From: JAAGZL01 sp964628835
Lineage (GTDB): Bacteria > Pseudomonadota > Gammaproteobacteria > Chromatiales > Chromatiaceae
Direction: 5' to 3'
Assembly: GCA_964628835.1 (NCBI GenBank)
Contig: CAZVME010000101.1
Coordinates: 1 to 8,923 of the forward strand
DNA: 8,923 nucleotides
In this document: positions 6,392 through 8,923 of the stretch, one piece after another
How positions within the stretch are numbered: the first letter of the stretch is position 1
How the letters are laid out: each line of letters opens with the position of its first letter
Program-made: the position numbers and the translations under genes
The notes under the pieces: model-generated
The model's database searches: none
The model's input: only the letters and a program-made list of their open reading frames with translations
Told to the model about the DNA's origin: nothing

Positions 6392-7455
6392 GTATACAGG
6401 CCAAGTTCAGCATTCAGCGCCAGGCGTTTCTCCTGGATGTGGATATGCAGATACCGGCACGGGGAGTCACCGCCCTGTTTGGCCCCTCCGGTTGCGGCAA
6501 GACCACGCTCCTGCGCGCCATCGCCGGAATGGAGCAGTGCCATGATGGCTTCCTGCGGGTGGGTGAGATGTTGTGGCAAGACGGTTCTCTTTTTGTCCCA
6601 CCACACCAGCGCCCCCTGGGCTATGTGTTCCAGGAGGCCAGTCTATTCCCTCATCTCAACGTGCAGCGCAACCTGGAGTATGGAATAAAGCGGGTGCCAG
6701 AATCTGAACGCCGGGTCTCCATGGAGCGGGCCATTGATCTTTTAGGCATAGCCCCCCTATTGAGGCGCAGACCGCAGCAACTCTCCGGCGGCGAACGCCA
6801 GCGGGTGGCCATCGCCCGCGCCCTGGCGGTCAGTCCAAAGATCCTGTTGATGGATGAACCCCTGTCGGCACTGGACCTGGCGCGCAAGCAGGAGATCATG
6901 CCCTACCTGGAATCCCTGCACGATGAGCTGGATATCCCGCTGCTCTACGTCAGCCACGCCCCGGACGAGGTGGCGCGTCTGGCCGATCATCTGGTGCTGC
7001 TACAAGAAGGTAAAATCACGGCATCAGGAGCCATCGGCGAGATGCTGACCCGCCCCGACCTGCCTCTGGCCCACGGCAGTGATGCAGCAGCGCTGTTTCA
7101 GGCCAAAGTCGCCGGACACGATGACCAGTTTGACCTGACCTATCTGGATTTCCCCGGCGGACGTTTTACCGTCACCCGCAAAGATTTTCCCGTGGGCCAC
7201 TCCGTACGCCTGCGCGTCACCGCCCGCGATGTAAGCCTGACCCTGGAGCACCAGGTCAACACCAGCATCCAGAATATATTTGCCGCCACTATCGAAGAGG
7301 TGATACCCGAGGGAAGCGCACAGGTAACAGTGCGCATGCTCTGCGGCGGCGTACCCATGCTGGCTCTGCTCACGCGCAAATCCGCCACCACCCTGGAGCT
7401 AAAGCCAGGAAAGATGGTGTATGCACAGGCCAAGAGCGTGGCTCTGCTGTCCTGA
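6388..7455 (+). CDS. modC: Molybdate ABC transporter, ATP-binding protein with Mop domain
   Basis: The ATPase that powers molybdate import, 355 residues. Nucleotide-binding domain: Walker A GPSGCGKTT at 32-40, Q-loop glutamine at 82 in YVFQEASLF, signature LSGGERQR at 132-139, Walker B ILLMDEPLSALD at 152-163, H-loop histidine 190 in YVSHAPDE. Residues about 290-354 form one Mop/TOBE domain (NTSIQNIFAATIEEV onwards), which in ModC proteins can bind molybdate and down-regulate transport. No strong ribosome site stands before the ATG, which overlaps the modB stop by four bases, so translational coupling is expected. The gene ends 61 bases from the convergent chemotaxis gene, and I see no clear intrinsic terminator in between. 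Confidence 0.95.
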   Translation: MSIQAKFSIQRQAFLLDVDMQIPARGVTALFGPSGCGKTTLLRAIAGMEQCHDGFLRVGEMLWQDGSLFVPPHQRPLGYVFQEASLFPHLNVQRNLEYGIKRVPESERRVSMERAIDLLGIAPLLRRRPQQLSGGERQRVAIARALAVSPKILLMDEPLSALDLARKQEIMPYLESLHDELDIPLLYVSHAPDEVARLADHLVLLQEGKITASGAIGEMLTRPDLPLAHGSDAAALFQAKVAGHDDQFDLTYLDFPGGRFTVTRKDFPVGHSVRLRVTARDVSLTLEHQVNTSIQNIFAATIEEVIPEGSAQVTVRMLCGGVPMLALLTRKSATTLELKPGKMVYAQAKSVALLS

Positions 7456-7516
7456 ATCAGGGGCGCGGGGATTCTATCGGTTTATACCAGGAAAACGCTA
7501 ATCTGGAACGGCCAAG

Positions 7517-8719
7517 CTACGCCGTCACCGCCTCGACCTGACCAGAAAACCTGGCATCGCCCTGACTGCGTGCACCATTCACCAGGGCCAGCAGTTCCCG
7601 CGCAAGCTGCTCGCGCATCTCCGCCTTGTCGCTGTTTTCCTGAGCCAACGACTGGATCTCCTCCAGGTTTGTATTCAGCGTATCCGCCAGACCACTTTGA
7701 TGACTGGCCGCATCGGCAATGCGATGATTCATCTCCATCAATGTGACCACCTCACCAGCAATGGTCCCCAGCGACTCGGCGCTCTCTTCCACCTGCAGCA
7801 CCCCTTCATGGGCCTTGGATCGCGCCTGACCCATGCGGTTCACGGCCAGCTTTGCGCCACTCTGCAGCTTATCAATGATCTGCTGGATCTGAGCAATGGA
7901 GTCCTGGGTCTTACTGGCCAGCTTACGCACCTCATCCGCCACCACCGCAAAGCCCCGTCCATGCTCTCCGGCACGGGCCGCTTCAATGGCCGCATTGAGC
8001 GCCAGCAGATTGGTCTGCTCAGAAATATCACCAATAACCTCGAGGACCACACCCACATCCCGGCTGCGCTTGTTCAGGTCCTCAATGGTTTCATCGGCAT
8101 TATCCAGATCATCAAACACCGCCTCGATGGCACACATGGCATTGGTTGCCACCAGCGCACCATGCTGAGTCTGATTGCGCGCCTGCTCCGTGGCCTCGGC
8201 CGCCAGCTGTGAGCTCTCGGCAACCTCATTAATCGCTCTTACCAACTCAGTAACCGAGTACGCAAACTGTTCCATCTGCCCCCGTTGTGACGCCAGGCCC
8301 TGATTGGAACTTCCAGAGGCATCACACAGGCCCTGGGTGGTAGCCAGGATAGTTGAATTGGATCTTTCATAGCGGTTCATGCTGCTGGTGAAACTATCCA
8401 GCACCTGGTTAACCGCCAAGGCTGAAACACCAGCGGTCTCACCACCCTCTATCTTTACCCGTGCTGAGAGGTCGTGCCCAGCATTCAATTTGCTGAATGT
8501 TGAGTGTATAGCTGAGAGTTGACGGATGGGAGAGGCCAGAAGCAGATAGGCCAGGGCTACAGTTCCAGCCAGAAGCACAATACCCGCAGCCAAGGGCCAA
8601 TTATGTTCAATGCCATCCTGTGCGTTCAGTCGCATAGCAAAAAATAGCGTACCCACCAGCGGTGGAAGCACCACCAGGAGCAGACGAACCCCCAGTGACA
8701 ACTTACGAAATATTTTCAT
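7517..8719 (-). CDS. Methyl-accepting chemotaxis protein with minimal periplasmic loop
   Basis: A 400-residue inner-membrane transducer that would signal through CheW/CheA to the flagellar motor or another output. Two transmembrane helices at about 11-29 and 42-62 are joined by only ~12 residues, so there is no periplasmic ligand domain. A HAMP-like linker follows (about 63-118, starting SPIRQL), then the coiled-coil signalling domain. The highly conserved tip is ISEQTNLLALNAAIEAARAG at 232-251 followed by EHGRGFAVVADEVRKLA. The C-terminus lacks the NWETF-type pentapeptide that tethers CheR in E. coli receptors. Start ATG at 8719-8717 with AAGGT (8732-8728) eight bases upstream. The gene is convergent to modC. 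What it senses is not evident; membrane state, redox or an interaction through the HAMP region are possibilities. Confidence 0.93.
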   Translation of the reverse strand: MKIFRKLSLGVRLLLVVLPPLVGTLFFAMRLNAQDGIEHNWPLAAGIVLLAGTVALAYLLLASPIRQLSAIHSTFSKLNAGHDLSARVKIEGGETAGVSALAVNQVLDSFTSSMNRYERSNSTILATTQGLCDASGSSNQGLASQRGQMEQFAYSVTELVRAINEVAESSQLAAEATEQARNQTQHGALVATNAMCAIEAVFDDLDNADETIEDLNKRSRDVGVVLEVIGDISEQTNLLALNAAIEAARAGEHGRGFAVVADEVRKLASKTQDSIAQIQQIIDKLQSGAKLAVNRMGQARSKAHEGVLQVEESAESLGTIAGEVVTLMEMNHRIADAASHQSGLADTLNTNLEEIQSLAQENSDKAEMREQLARELLALVNGARSQGDARFSGQVEAVTA

Positions 8720-8827
8720 TGGTTTCTACCTTTTATATTCGAAACTATATTACCTAGTGGGTCATGCAAAACAGCTACGCCAAAAGGAACCACAAACCAG
8801 GGGCCTCTGATTGACTCCATTATGGTT

Positions 8828-8854
8828 ACAGCGACAAAAAGACAAAATACTTTA
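8828..8854 (-). promoter_or_regulatory. Candidate FliA (sigma28) promoter of the chemotaxis gene
   Basis: On the minus strand TAAAGTAT (8854-8847) matches 7 of 8 bases of the sigma28 -35 element (TAAAGTTT). Exactly 11 bases later stands GTCGCTGT (8835-8828), matching 4 of 8 of the -10 element (GCCGATAA). Transcription would start about 100 bases before the start codon. The spacing and the -35 fit well but the -10 is weak. Chemotaxis genes are commonly FliA-dependent. Confidence 0.35.
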
Positions 8855-8865
8855 ATATTTAGTAA

Positions 8866-8877
8866 TCGCTTAAGCGA
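8866..8877. repeat. Perfect 12-bp palindrome TCGCTTAAGCGA
   Basis: TCGCTTAAGCGA is its own reverse complement. It stands about 12 bases upstream of the candidate sigma28 -35 element and ~150 bases from the chemotaxis start codon, a usual place for a regulator to bind. No known regulator motif is recognised. Confidence 0.35.
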
Positions 8878-8896
8878 GTCTTTGATCTCGTGATGC

Positions 8897-8923
8897 CTTT
8901 TGGGACATCCAAGTCCCCAAAAG
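8897..8923. repeat. Strong hairpin at the right window edge
   Basis: CTTTTGGGAC (8897-8906) pairs with GTCCCCAAAAG (8913-8923), giving 10 bp with one bulged C and a six-base loop. It resembles a terminator stem, and the flanking T and A runs would suit either direction, but no longer T tract follows in the visible sequence and the window ends at the outer base. It could close the transcription unit to the right or be part of a dispersed palindromic element. Confidence 0.4.

Noticed and set aside
7456..7516. Intrinsic terminator between modC and the convergent chemotaxis gene
   Set aside because: Short pairings such as GGT-TTAT-ACC exist, but there is no GC-rich stem followed by a T run on either strand.
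7697..8212. 171-codon open frame antisense to the chemotaxis gene
   Set aside because: It is the mirror of the conserved coiled-coil signalling domain, which biases all frames against stops; there is no ribosome site and no family resemblance.
8893..8923. Start of a rightward gene at the ATG in GTGATGCC
   Set aside because: The frame is open to the edge (about ten codons), but no ribosome site precedes it and the bases form a hairpin; there is too little to support a gene.

Overview
The window looks like ordinary chromosomal DNA of a free-living or symbiotic gammaproteobacterium. The evidence is a 443-residue ArgA of the enterobacterial two-domain type, a membrane-anchored DegS/HtrA-like protease, a modABC operon with E. 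coli-style ModE operators, and a methyl-accepting chemotaxis protein. The genes are GC-rich at third positions and the intergenic spacers are clearly more AT-rich. I cannot name a genus. A sulfur-oxidising marine lineage would fit, but that is only an impression.

Layout. Positions 1-66 (or 1-84) hold the first codons of a leftward gene whose product starts like a secreted or membrane protein. After a divergent spacer come three tightly spaced rightward genes: argA (N-acetylglutamate synthase, first step of arginine synthesis), a ZnT9-like cation diffusion facilitator, and a membrane-tethered serine protease with one PDZ domain. Their gaps are 22 and 25 bases, so they are probably co-transcribed. 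A nitroreductase-family gene follows after 101 bases.

The 432-base spacer at 4527-4958 is the most informative non-coding part. Its left half carries, on the minus strand and split over two frames, what looks like a decayed acetoacetate-decarboxylase-family gene. Its right half is the control region of modA-modB-modC, the high-affinity molybdate ABC transporter. This has two sigma70-like promoters, each overlapped by its own ModE-type palindrome with the same 24-base geometry. The three mod genes overlap at stop/start codons (TAATG, ATGA) and encode the periplasmic binding protein, the membrane channel, and the ATPase with a C-terminal Mop/TOBE domain.

Convergent to modC is a 400-residue chemotaxis transducer with almost no periplasmic domain. 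It is read leftwards, possibly from a FliA (sigma28) type promoter near 8828-8854. The last ~100 bases contain a perfect 12-bp palindrome and a strong hairpin of unknown role.

I find no CRISPR array, tRNA, rRNA, insertion sequence or obviously new multi-gene system. The points most worth checking are the double ModE control region, the decarboxylase remnant beside it, and the structured, open leader upstream of the chemotaxis gene.
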